Shown here: piece by piece, positions 9,177 through 18,405 of the stretch
How positions within the stretch are numbered: position 1 is the first letter of the stretch
How the letters are laid out: every line of letters starts with the position of its first letter
Source of the DNA: an uncultured Tenacibaculum sp.
Lineage (GTDB): Bacteria > Bacteroidota > Bacteroidia > Flavobacteriales > Flavobacteriaceae
Reading direction: 5' to 3'
DNA length: 64,000 nt
Assembly: GCF_947494125.1 (NCBI RefSeq)
Contig: NZ_CANLTU010000009.1
Location: 62,001 to 126,000, forward strand
The notes under the pieces: generated by a model
What the model was told of the DNA's origin: nothing
Database searches by the model: none
What the model saw: the letters and a program-made list of their open reading frames with translations, nothing else
Made by a program: the position numbers and the translations under genes

Positions 9177-11036
9177 CTAAAATTTATATGCAGATATTAA
9201 ATGATTATTTTCATTAACAAATACATTATTATCTACTTTATCAATAACATAATTAGGTGTTTTATCTAATAAATCTATTTGAGTTTCAGTAGCACCAGTT
9301 TTTTTATTAATCTTTATAATTTTATGAATATTAGGTAGGTTCTCTCTTTTAACTTTAGTTACTATAAATTGACTGTCTTTTATGTTTTTTGAATTAAAAA
9401 ACCTTTGAGAAGCAATGCTAAAAACCGCTTTCATATTTTTTTCATCTGGCCCTGTATATACACCTATGAATTCAAAACTTTTAGATGTTCCATCTGTTTG
9501 GTCTTGAGAAGTTCTATAGGCTCCATTAGATAAACTACTTAACATTTCTATATTTTCCATAGATCCTTTGATGTCGAAATCTACACCAGCAACTGCTAGT
9601 CCAATTTGAGCTACGCCAACTAAACCTTTAATAGATGAAGCTGGTTTATAATAAGAAGAGTACTTTATTTCTCCATTAGGTTTTAATAAAGACATGTGTT
9701 GAGCTGTACTTAATAAGTAACCTTCGTCTTTAATATATTCAGCAACTAAAGGTGTTTTTCTTTTTACATTTTCTAATTTAATATCTTCTGCAAATAAATT
9801 AATTTCTCCAGATTTTAAATCAAATTTATACCCTTTTTTATTTTCAAAAAGAACGACTTTATTTTCATTTTCATCAAAAGTAACAGCAGGGATAGATTTA
9901 AATTTTACATCTCTTCTCCACACATCTTTTCCTTTTTTATAATCAAGGATGTTAGATCTTTCTGTTGAAATGTACAAGACACCTTTATCGGTTGGAGTTG
10001 CATAATAAGCATATCCGTTTATATTAGTGTCCCATATTTTTTTTCCTTCATTAGAAACTAAAGCAATAGAACTTTTCTTTTCATCTTTACCAATGGCAAT
10101 CATTCCTTTTTCATGAGGAATAACTTCATTTAAATAGTCTATTTTAAAGCTTTTTTTCCACTTAAATAAGTTTGTAGTAGGATCTATAATGTTGAACCCT
10201 TCAGTTTCAACTAATATTAAGTTTCCAGATTTGTCCGGCATTACATCGATTAATGTTCCTCTTAATTTTAATTTGCCTGGAGTAATGTCTTCACCATTAT
10301 CAGGGTTTAAAATTTTTAATTTATTAGATTTTTTTATGCCAACATATAAGCTATTGTTGTTGTCAGAATAAACTAATGCTTTTATTTTCTTTTTGGTGTT
10401 ATATTGCCAAATAATTTCTCCATTGGTAAAGTTAAGGGCATAAATTTCATCTTTTACACCTACAATTAAGTTGTTGTTTTTTGTGAAAATTGGACCGTGA
10501 TTAATAAATGAATTCCCTATTAATTTTTTAAATAATCCACTTACTTGACCTAAATCAGTAATCCAGTTAACTTTACTTTTAGTTAAATCAAAATTCATTA
10601 ATTTTTGATCCTTGTTATCTAGAAGTTCAAAAAGGATAGTTTTTTTATCGCGTAAAATTGTATAATCCTTAATTCTGTATCCTTTATCTTTTGTGTCAAA
10701 AAGAATATTACCATTACTTGAATTTATAATTATTCCTCTAGTTTTTCCTACTACAGGGCTATATTCTACATAGAAAAAAGGTAAACCATCTATGTTTAAA
10801 TAAGTGTTTTTATCTATGGCCTTTAGTTCTTTGTTGTGCCAAATAATTTTACCATTGGTATTATTCATGGCTAATAAACCTTTAGCACCAGAAGCTATAA
10901 TATTTCCTTCATTGGATTGTTTAATCCATCCTACTTGGTACAAATCACTTTTCAAATCTTTTTCCCATTTTTTTTCTTGGGAAAAACTAGTATAGATAAT
11001 TAAGTGTACTAGAAAAATAAGCAATCTTGTTTTCAT
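9177..11036 (-). CDS. Exported PQQ-type beta-propeller protein, function unknown
   Basis: The 619-residue product begins with a signal peptide (RLLIFLVHLIIYTSFSQ) and contains repeated beta-propeller blades with the Gly/Trp pattern of PQQ-binding-like proteins, for example NTNGKIIWHNKEL near 57-69, FTNGEIIWQYNTKKK near 203-217 and NEGKKIWDTNI near 330. The last 200 residues contain more such strands. I see no catalytic motif and no heme or PQQ ligand set, so this is probably a scaffold or binding protein in the periplasm or at the outer membrane. It stands alone between two terminators. Confidence 0.65.
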   Translation of the reverse strand: MKTRLLIFLVHLIIYTSFSQEKKWEKDLKSDLYQVGWIKQSNEGNIIASGAKGLLAMNNTNGKIIWHNKELKAIDKNTYLNIDGLPFFYVEYSPVVGKTRGIIINSSNGNILFDTKDKGYRIKDYTILRDKKTILFELLDNKDQKLMNFDLTKSKVNWITDLGQVSGLFKKLIGNSFINHGPIFTKNNNLIVGVKDEIYALNFTNGEIIWQYNTKKKIKALVYSDNNNSLYVGIKKSNKLKILNPDNGEDITPGKLKLRGTLIDVMPDKSGNLILVETEGFNIIDPTTNLFKWKKSFKIDYLNEVIPHEKGMIAIGKDEKKSSIALVSNEGKKIWDTNINGYAYYATPTDKGVLYISTERSNILDYKKGKDVWRRDVKFKSIPAVTFDENENKVVLFENKKGYKFDLKSGEINLFAEDIKLENVKRKTPLVAEYIKDEGYLLSTAQHMSLLKPNGEIKYSSYYKPASSIKGLVGVAQIGLAVAGVDFDIKGSMENIEMLSSLSNGAYRTSQDQTDGTSKSFEFIGVYTGPDEKNMKAVFSIASQRFFNSKNIKDSQFIVTKVKRENLPNIHKIIKINKKTGATETQIDLLDKTPNYVIDKVDNNVFVNENNHLISAYKF

Positions 11037-11092
11037 AATTTTTTTAATATTGAAAGGTTGTTTTTAATAATTGAGGTTCGAAAATATAAAAT

Positions 11093-11126
11093 AAAAAGAA
11101 CCTTACTGGAAAGTAAGGTTCTTTTT
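11093..11126 (-). terminator. Terminator, 15-bp stem
   Basis: Bases 11093-11107 pair with 11112-11126 around the loop GGAA (core GAACCTTACT), with T-runs on both sides. It separates the DUF6588 gene from the propeller gene downstream. Confidence 0.8.
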
Positions 11127-11153
11127 ATTAAGATTTTTTTAACAAATAAAATA

Positions 11154-12194
11154 TTATCTAAAACTAAATGCTATACCTGCATTTACGGTATTGTAGTCTT
11201 GAATAGAGTAGCTTCCGAAAATTTTGAAAAAACCTAAACTAATTCTCGCTCCTATGGTAGTATTAAAACTACTTGATTTAAATTTTAAGCTTGGAGCTGT
11301 TAATGCTATTTGTTCTGTTCCTCCAGGAGAATTGAAAGTACCACTGAAAGTACCATTCATTGTTAAATTGGCATTACCAGAGTTGTATCCTAAACCACCA
11401 AAAACATTAATTATAGGGAAGTTTAAAGAGGCTATAGCTTGAAAAGAAAAAGCTGATAATCCGAATTCACCTGCTCCATTTTGAATAGTTAATGCTCCAG
11501 AAGTTTGATCTGCAAACTCATATCTTACATCTAAGTTAGTGTATGCAGCAAGTAAAGATACATGTAATGGAAGTTTGTCTAGAGGACCAAACCAGCTAGT
11601 TATTTCTTTTTTTAATCCAACACCATACATACTTATTTTTCCTCCGTCATCTCCAAATTTTGTTTCTGGAAAAAAACGAGCCATTACTTCAAATTTATAT
11701 GGTAAGCCTAGTCCAACTTGTAGAGCTGGAGCAGGAATAGCTTTTATTGGGAAGTCGCCAGTGATACCACCAGGTAATTCAAAATCGGCTGTTACTACTT
11801 GCGGAGTTCCTCCTATATCTATGGTTCTTGTAACAGTAAATGTTGTTGGAGTATCAGGTCCAGCAAAGGTTGAGGCAGTTGTAGAACTCGATGTAATTGA
11901 AGACCCTGTGCCTAAAGCCTGTTGAATATTGAAAGTTTCTTTTTCTGAACCGATAAAACTTGCGTTTAAGCCTATAGTAATGTCAAAACCAAATTTTTTA
12001 TGAACTTTAGCTGTATGGTACCAGCCAGTATTCATACTGTTTATTAAGCCTTCCATGCCAGGGTTAAAATATGCTTGAATAAGATTTTTTGCGTCTTTTG
12101 TACTACCTAAGATAGCTTGTTCAAAACCATCTTGGGCTTTTACACTAAAAACTAAGCTAAAAATTGTTAAAAAAGTTAAAGTAATTTTTTTCAT
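11154..12194 (-). CDS. DUF6588-type outer-membrane protein
   Basis: A 346-residue exported protein with a signal peptide (LTFLTIFSLVFSVKAQ). The mature N-terminus has the helical opening DAKNLIQAYFNPGMEGLINSM (about residues 33-53) and NTGWYHTAKVHKKFGFDI, which I associate with the flavobacterial DUF6588 family. The rest is a Gly-rich beta-strand pattern compatible with an outer-membrane barrel, with a terminal strand ending in FSFR. A low-complexity Ser/Thr stretch lies near 100-125. Function is unknown. Its own promoter box is at 12219-12226 and terminators lie on both sides, so it is a single-gene unit. Confidence 0.72.
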   Translation of the reverse strand: MKKITLTFLTIFSLVFSVKAQDGFEQAILGSTKDAKNLIQAYFNPGMEGLINSMNTGWYHTAKVHKKFGFDITIGLNASFIGSEKETFNIQQALGTGSSITSSSTTASTFAGPDTPTTFTVTRTIDIGGTPQVVTADFELPGGITGDFPIKAIPAPALQVGLGLPYKFEVMARFFPETKFGDDGGKISMYGVGLKKEITSWFGPLDKLPLHVSLLAAYTNLDVRYEFADQTSGALTIQNGAGEFGLSAFSFQAIASLNFPIINVFGGLGYNSGNANLTMNGTFSGTFNSPGGTEQIALTAPSLKFKSSSFNTTIGARISLGFFKIFGSYSIQDYNTVNAGIAFSFR

Positions 12195-12218
12195 TTTACA
12201 AAGCTGTTAATTAAGTAA

Positions 12219-12226
12219 CAAATGTA
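12219..12226 (-). promoter_or_regulatory. -7 box for the DUF6588 gene
   Basis: TACATTTG on the minus strand matches TAnnTTTG. It lies 24 nt before the start codon at 12194. Confidence 0.5.
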
Positions 12227-12244
12227 TGATATTGTAATTAAAAT

Positions 12245-12274
12245 AAAAAACTCAACCATTTGGTTGAGTTTTTT
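12245..12274 (-). terminator. Terminator after gyrB
   Basis: AAAAAACTCAACCA pairs with TGGTTGAGTTTTTT, giving up to 14 bp around a tight turn. It begins 9 nt after the gyrB stop codon and carries T-runs on both strands. Confidence 0.8.
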
Positions 12275-12282
12275 ATGAATTA

Positions 12283-14229
<1,947 letters not shown>

Positions 14230-14254
14230 TTAAAAATTAATTATTTTTCTTGAT

Positions 14255-14313
14255 GTTATTTTTAAATAACATAAAAATAACCGCATAATGCGATTATTGT
14301 ACTTACAAATTTA
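14255..14313 (-). promoter_or_regulatory. gyrB promoter box and leader hairpins
   Basis: TAAATTTG on the minus strand (14306-14313) matches TAnnTTTG. The predicted start, near 14302, falls just before an imperfect palindrome at 14276-14298 (arms around CGCAT/ATGCG). A second inverted repeat lies at 14254-14271 (TGTTATTT/AAATAACA, 2-base spacer). The leader is about 80 nt, with two hairpins. Supercoiling or other control through these elements is inference. Confidence 0.4.
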
Positions 14314-14655
14314 CGGTTTTATAGCTATATAATAAAGTTCTTAAGCTGTTTAGTTATATAATTGAATGAAAATATTTTTTAGTCAAAAATCTCTTAAACC
14401 TCTTAAAAACGTATTTAAAACTGAAATAGGTTTTTTTATCAGTTTTTGTTTTCTGTAAAAATGAAATAAGTCTTTAGATTGGATATTTTGAATAAGCTTT
14501 TGATAAGATTTACGTCAAAAAAGTTAAGGTTTTAAGAAGAGAAGTAAATTTTAAAGGTTTATTTATGGAAATGATTTAATCTTAGTGTTTTTGCGGTTTA
14601 GGTTAATTAATTGTAATATTTTAACATATTTTAACATTTTAAAATGTATTTTTTG
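14314..14655. other. Gene-free stretch between gyrB and the lipoprotein gene
   Basis: About 340 AT-rich bases hold no coding sequence I would defend; the longest frame on the plus strand is a 30-codon one at 14366. Both ends serve as promoter regions, for gyrB (minus) and the lipoprotein gene (plus). Confidence 0.6.
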
Positions 14656-14663
14656 TATGTTTG
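14656..14663 (+). promoter_or_regulatory. -7 box for the lipoprotein gene
   Basis: TATGTTTG matches TAnnTTTG and lies 33 nt before the ATG at 14697. No convincing -33 element is seen. Confidence 0.45.
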
Positions 14664-14696
14664 ATGCTTAATATTAATAAATTAAAATTTTAAGTA

Positions 14697-15863
14697 ATGA
14701 GAATCCCCCGATTTTTAGTAAAAGCCTTAGTGGCTTCGGTGTTATTAGTGAGCTGTACTAATTCAAATGAATTAGAGACCCCTAATCAACAAGTAGAGTT
14801 AAATGAAGTGAATAAGAAAGAAGTAGCTTTCAAATTCATAGATTTAATGAAGAATCAAGAATTTAAAGATAAGGCAATTGAGATGTTGAAAGCTCAACAA
14901 CCAAGTGTTGTATTGTCTAAAATTTTAGAGGAAACAAAGAGTATTGTTGGTAATGAGAAATCATTTAAAGAATTAACGATTCAATCAGCTACTTTAGAGT
15001 CTAGATCAGATGCAGATATTGCTCCTGAAAAGATTGAGATTTTGGAAGTTTGGATGCATAATCCAAAGAAGGTTTCTGATTTTTCTAATGTGTTATTTTC
15101 TTTTGCTCCTGAAGGTGAAGAGAAAAATTGGTCTGTTGTAGAAGCGTATACAATAGATAAGAAATTGGTGCTTTTAGATGCTGAAAAAACTCCTAAACAA
15201 ACTGTTATTGTAATTGAAACAAATGGTTTTGAAACTTTAAAAAAGGAAGTTGCTTATATGAATAAGTATCTTCAGGAAGAAGGAGTACAAAATGAGAGAT
15301 TTGCTAAAACAAAAATGGATTTTAGTCCTGTTTCACCTAGGAATACAGGTTTAGAAACCACTAAATTAGATAAGATACGATTAAATAATGATGAAGAGCC
15401 ATGGATAAGTGGAGCTGCAGAAGTATATGCTATTACTTCTGGAATTAAAGATGCAGGAAATAAACCTGAAATCAAGATTATTCCTATGTATTACTTAGAT
15501 TATGACGGAACTGATTATTATCCAAATCAAATACTTTTATTTTGGGATGATTATAAATACCAAGCAGCAAATATTCAGTTATTTGAGAAGGATGATAATG
15601 TAAATTATAAGAGCTTAGTTTCTACTATTGTTAGTGGAGTTTTTCAAATAATTGGAACTGTATCTACGCAGCCATGGGTAAATGTTTTAGGGCAGGTAGC
15701 TGGAGCAATTATTCAAGCTATGCCTGATAGTTGGTATACGAATAATGATGATTATGTGGATTCTTTTTATACAATTGAAAAAAATAAGAGTTACAATAAT
15801 CATTATGGAGCAAGAGGTAATGCAAGAGTTAATATGTCTCCTTTCTTTGTTGCAGCTAATTAA
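14697..15863 (+). CDS. Lipoprotein of unknown function, possibly DUF3103-like
   Basis: The 388-residue product has a lipoprotein signal peptide (FLVKALVASVLLVSC, Cys 20), followed by a Glu/Lys-rich helical region (about 35-110). The mixed second half contains acidic clusters (LDYDGTDYYPN, LLFWDDYKYQ) and the hydrophobic stretch VSTIVSGVFQIIGTVSTQPW (about 305-324), then a Gly/Asn-rich tail. The pattern around EPWISGAAEVYAI recalls DUF3103 lipoproteins, but I hold that weakly. No catalytic motif is visible. It is a single-gene unit with its own box upstream and a terminator downstream. It probably faces the periplasm or cell surface. Confidence 0.6.
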   Translation: MRIPRFLVKALVASVLLVSCTNSNELETPNQQVELNEVNKKEVAFKFIDLMKNQEFKDKAIEMLKAQQPSVVLSKILEETKSIVGNEKSFKELTIQSATLESRSDADIAPEKIEILEVWMHNPKKVSDFSNVLFSFAPEGEEKNWSVVEAYTIDKKLVLLDAEKTPKQTVIVIETNGFETLKKEVAYMNKYLQEEGVQNERFAKTKMDFSPVSPRNTGLETTKLDKIRLNNDEEPWISGAAEVYAITSGIKDAGNKPEIKIIPMYYLDYDGTDYYPNQILLFWDDYKYQAANIQLFEKDDNVNYKSLVSTIVSGVFQIIGTVSTQPWVNVLGQVAGAIIQAMPDSWYTNNDDYVDSFYTIEKNKSYNNHYGARGNARVNMSPFFVAAN

Positions 15864-15885
15864 AAATATTAGAGATTAGAAAAGT

Positions 15886-15917
15886 AAGCACTCTGATAAT
15901 ATCAGGGTGCTTTTTTT
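15886..15917 (+). terminator. Terminator after the lipoprotein gene
   Basis: AAGCACTCTGAT pairs with ATCAGGGTGCTT (one G-T pair) around a 3-nt loop and is followed by TTTTTTT. It also lies just beyond the end of the convergent barrel gene. Confidence 0.85.
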
Positions 15918-15930
15918 AGAATAATAATAA

Positions 15931-16566
15931 TTAATTTTTAAGTCTATAGCGTACACCAAAGTTTATAGCAGAAGCATCAGGAGTTAATTTAGAGTTAAAA
16001 ATAAAGCCAATAGATTCATGTGTTTTTGCTCCTCCAAAAAGTGATGTTTCTCCAGAAATTAATAAGTCAGTTCTCTTATTTAATTTATACATAAAACCTA
16101 ACCCTAAATTAAGGTTTACGTAAATATTATTATTGTGGTTAGGTGTTAGGTTTTCTGTAATTAGAAATTGATTCTTTAATGTAAAATTTAATGCAGGCCC
16201 AATACTAAAAAAGTATTTCATTTTTTTTATGAAAAAATGATTCTCAAATTTATAATTAAAAGGAATGCTTATGATTTGTCCTTTATATAAGAACTTTTTC
16301 CCTGTAAAATTAAAGAAACTAGCAAATCCAGCAGAACTTTTTACTTTTAAATATTCGATTCCAGTATGTAGGTATTTAACTCTTAAAGATAAGCTACTTT
16401 TTTTTGAAAGATAATATTCAAATCCGACTCCGAAATGAATTTGAGCTTGATTATTTAAATTTTGATATCCAGTTTCTATTAGTAAAAAGATATCTTTTTT
16501 TTGTTGAGAAAAAGAAGTTGAAACGTTGAAAAGTAAATAGATTATAATGATTTTTAAAATTTTCAT
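15931..16566 (-). CDS. Small outer-membrane beta-barrel protein
   Basis: A 211-residue exported protein: signal peptide with the hydrophobic core IIIIYLLFNVSTSFS, ending in Q21, then about eight amphipathic strands with alternating aromatic residues and a C-terminus NFGVRYRLKN typical of outer-membrane barrels. Strands such as HFGVGFEYYLSKKSSLSLRV resemble OmpA/OmpX-type 8-strand barrels. It starts 3 nt after the stop of the surface-repeat gene upstream, so the two form an operon. Ligand or function unknown. Confidence 0.72.
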   Translation of the reverse strand: MKILKIIIIYLLFNVSTSFSQQKKDIFLLIETGYQNLNNQAQIHFGVGFEYYLSKKSSLSLRVKYLHTGIEYLKVKSSAGFASFFNFTGKKFLYKGQIISIPFNYKFENHFFIKKMKYFFSIGPALNFTLKNQFLITENLTPNHNNNIYVNLNLGLGFMYKLNKRTDLLISGETSLFGGAKTHESIGFIFNSKLTPDASAINFGVRYRLKN

Positions 16567-16569
16567 AAT

Positions 16570-17259
16570 CTAGCTTTTAAAATTCCAGTTAATAAATGGT
16601 AAAGAGCGCTTTTCATTTTTATTCCATAAACCAATTTGTAATCCTTTTGAGTTTTTAGTTTTGTTTGAAATTCCTATTTGAATCCCACTTAAGTTTTTTG
16701 AATCATTAAAACTTCCTAATTGAATTCCGTTTACATATGTAGAGTTATTTCCAATAAAACCAACCATTATCCCATTTGTTATGTATGTGTTATTTCCCAT
16801 TAAGCTGACGGCGACGCCGTTTTGTTGTTCAATAATATTGCCTACAATTGCCGCTGAAATTCCATTTTCTTTTATAAGGTATTGCCCTATAAAAGCACTT
16901 GATAAACCGTTTATACGCGTGCTAGCCATAGAACCAGATGAAATATTAATTCCATAAACAATTTCAGTAGGTTTTTTTGATAACTTATTTTGAAACTCTT
17001 GGTTAGTTTTTGAAATTGGACTTCTTGGTGCTAATGGAAGTAATAAGCCTAAGCCTGGAGCTTCGACTCTAATTCCAAAAGTTTTTGTTAATGCACTATC
17101 CTTAAATATTTCTTTGGGTAAAATACCTACCGATACGCCTAGGATATCTGTGTTTTTTGAATGTGTTGTCCATAATAAAGGTCTAAATTTTCTTTTTACT
17201 TCTTGTGAAAAAGATTTAAACACAAATAAAATGCTCGTAATTAAAACTATTTTTTTCAT
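16570..17259 (-). CDS. Exported protein with LA_2272-type surface repeats
   Basis: 229 residues from the ATG at 17259 (MKKIVL). An upstream in-frame ATG at 17280 would sit at the predicted transcription start, so I reject it. A signal peptide ends in SFSQ. The second half is built of short tandem units of about 14-15 residues with the pattern NGIxxGxxxN, for example TYVNGIQLGSFNDS and NLSGIQIGISNKT, ending in GLQIGLWNKNEKRSLPFINW. I recall this from proteins named LA_2272 surface repeat. The repeats probably form a beta-helix or barrel at the outer membrane. The gene is divergent from a regulator and may be its target. Confidence 0.62.
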   Translation of the reverse strand: MKKIVLITSILFVFKSFSQEVKRKFRPLLWTTHSKNTDILGVSVGILPKEIFKDSALTKTFGIRVEAPGLGLLLPLAPRSPISKTNQEFQNKLSKKPTEIVYGINISSGSMASTRINGLSSAFIGQYLIKENGISAAIVGNIIEQQNGVAVSLMGNNTYITNGIMVGFIGNNSTYVNGIQLGSFNDSKNLSGIQIGISNKTKNSKGLQIGLWNKNEKRSLPFINWNFKS

Positions 17260-17282
17260 AATTTTTAGTATTAAAATCAATT

Positions 17283-17290
17283 CAAAAGTA
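17283..17290 (-). promoter_or_regulatory. -7 box for the surface-repeat/barrel operon
   Basis: TACTTTTG on the minus strand. The implied start near 17279 fits translation from 17259 rather than 17280. Confidence 0.5.
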
Positions 17291-17296
17291 GAGTGG

Positions 17297-17360
17297 TAAT
17301 CACATATTAAGTTGTTTTAATCACAAGTAAAATGATTTATTTTTGTGATTATCACAAAAA
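17297..17360. promoter_or_regulatory. Divergent operator region with repeated ATCACA sites
   Basis: A perfect inverted repeat with 10-base arms, TTTTTGTGAT-T-ATCACAAAAA, occupies 17340-17360. Two more TAATCACA copies lie at 17297-17304 and 17318-17325. A TATTTTTG box (17338-17345) with TTG at 17312-17314 (23-nt spacer) forms a promoter for the plus-strand regulator, and its predicted start falls in the palindrome. A bound dimer would block this promoter, which suggests autorepression (inference). Confidence 0.6.
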
Positions 17361-17377
17361 ATAATTAAATTTAAAAA

Positions 17378-18346
17378 ATGTTTCAAAAGGTTTTTTTAGA
17401 GAAGGTAGAGAAAATGTTACCTGAAAATAATTCGTTAAACGAAGCTGTAGCAATGGCGTTGGAAATAAGTTATGATGCGGCACATAGACGTACAAGCTTA
17501 AAAAGTAAATTTTCATTAGAAGAGAGTATTAAGTTAGCTCGCTATTTTAATTTATCATTAGATGAATTGTTTGGACTTACCGAAAAACAATTTGTTTCAG
17601 TAGAGAAAACAAAAGAGATTACTAATGAAGTTGAGCTGCAACAATACTTTGAGAATGCATATAAGTCACTGTTACCTCTTTTGAATAAAAAGGGTTGTCA
17701 GATTTATTATTCAGCAAAAGATATTCCTATTTTCTATACATTAAGTAATAATAGATTGAGTCAATTTAAATTTTACGTTTGGTTAAAGTTATTAGATAAG
17801 CAATTTAGAGATAAGAGTTTTGATGAATATTATCCTAAATTATCAACAATAAAATCGGCAAAGAAATTAGGAGAGTTATATCAGGATTTGACAACAATTG
17901 AAATTTGGGACATAACGACTATTAATAGTACTTTAAAACAAATCCATTTTTATTACAAAGCTGGGCAATTAAAAGTTGAAACAGCTATGCAATTATGCAT
18001 GGAGCTTAAAGAGTTATTAAATGAAATTTCATTAAAAGTAGTGGCTAAAAAACAGCGGTTTAAGTTGTATTATAATGAGCTATTAATTATGAATAATAAT
18101 ATTTTTATTTCTACTCCAGAAAGGGAATCATTATATGTTCCTTTTTTAATGCTGTCATATTATCAAACTAGTGATAAAAGAGTATGTAGTCAAGCAAAGA
18201 AGTTTTTTAATAAACAATTAAAAAATTCTAAGTTATTAAATACTTCTGGGGAAAAAGAGCAGAATACATTTTATAATAAAATGATGGGTAAGGTAAATGC
18301 ATTGGAACAATTAATAAGGGCTGAGAATATTTTAGAATTTGAATAA
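17378..18346 (+). CDS. Transcriptional regulator with N-terminal helix-turn-helix
   Basis: The 322-residue protein has an N-terminal segment (about 1-68) that reads as an XRE/BetR-like helix-turn-helix: LNEAVAMALEISYDAAHRR followed by LEESIKLARYFNLSLDELF. The remaining 250 residues are helical, with no recognised ligand or enzyme domain. There is no membrane segment, so it acts in the cytoplasm. It is divergent from the surface-repeat/barrel operon, and a palindromic operator overlaps its own promoter. It therefore probably controls itself and perhaps those envelope genes. The effector domain is not one I recognise. Confidence 0.65.
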   Translation: MFQKVFLEKVEKMLPENNSLNEAVAMALEISYDAAHRRTSLKSKFSLEESIKLARYFNLSLDELFGLTEKQFVSVEKTKEITNEVELQQYFENAYKSLLPLLNKKGCQIYYSAKDIPIFYTLSNNRLSQFKFYVWLKLLDKQFRDKSFDEYYPKLSTIKSAKKLGELYQDLTTIEIWDITTINSTLKQIHFYYKAGQLKVETAMQLCMELKELLNEISLKVVAKKQRFKLYYNELLIMNNNIFISTPERESLYVPFLMLSYYQTSDKRVCSQAKKFFNKQLKNSKLLNTSGEKEQNTFYNKMMGKVNALEQLIRAENILEFE

Positions 18347-18372
18347 AAAAATCCCGCAGAAGCGAGATTTTT
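18347..18372. terminator. Bidirectional terminator between the regulator and asnB
   Basis: AAAAATC and CGC pair with GCG and GATTTTT (one internal C/A mismatch) around the loop AGAA, directly after the stop codon at 18346. Confidence 0.75.
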
Positions 18373-18405
18373 AAGTGATTTTAAATTTTAAAAATAGAAT
18401 TTACT

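Noticed and set aside
14366..14458. 30-codon frame upstream of the lipoprotein gene
   Set aside because: No promoter, no family and AT-biased codons; chance frames of this size are common in AT-rich gaps.
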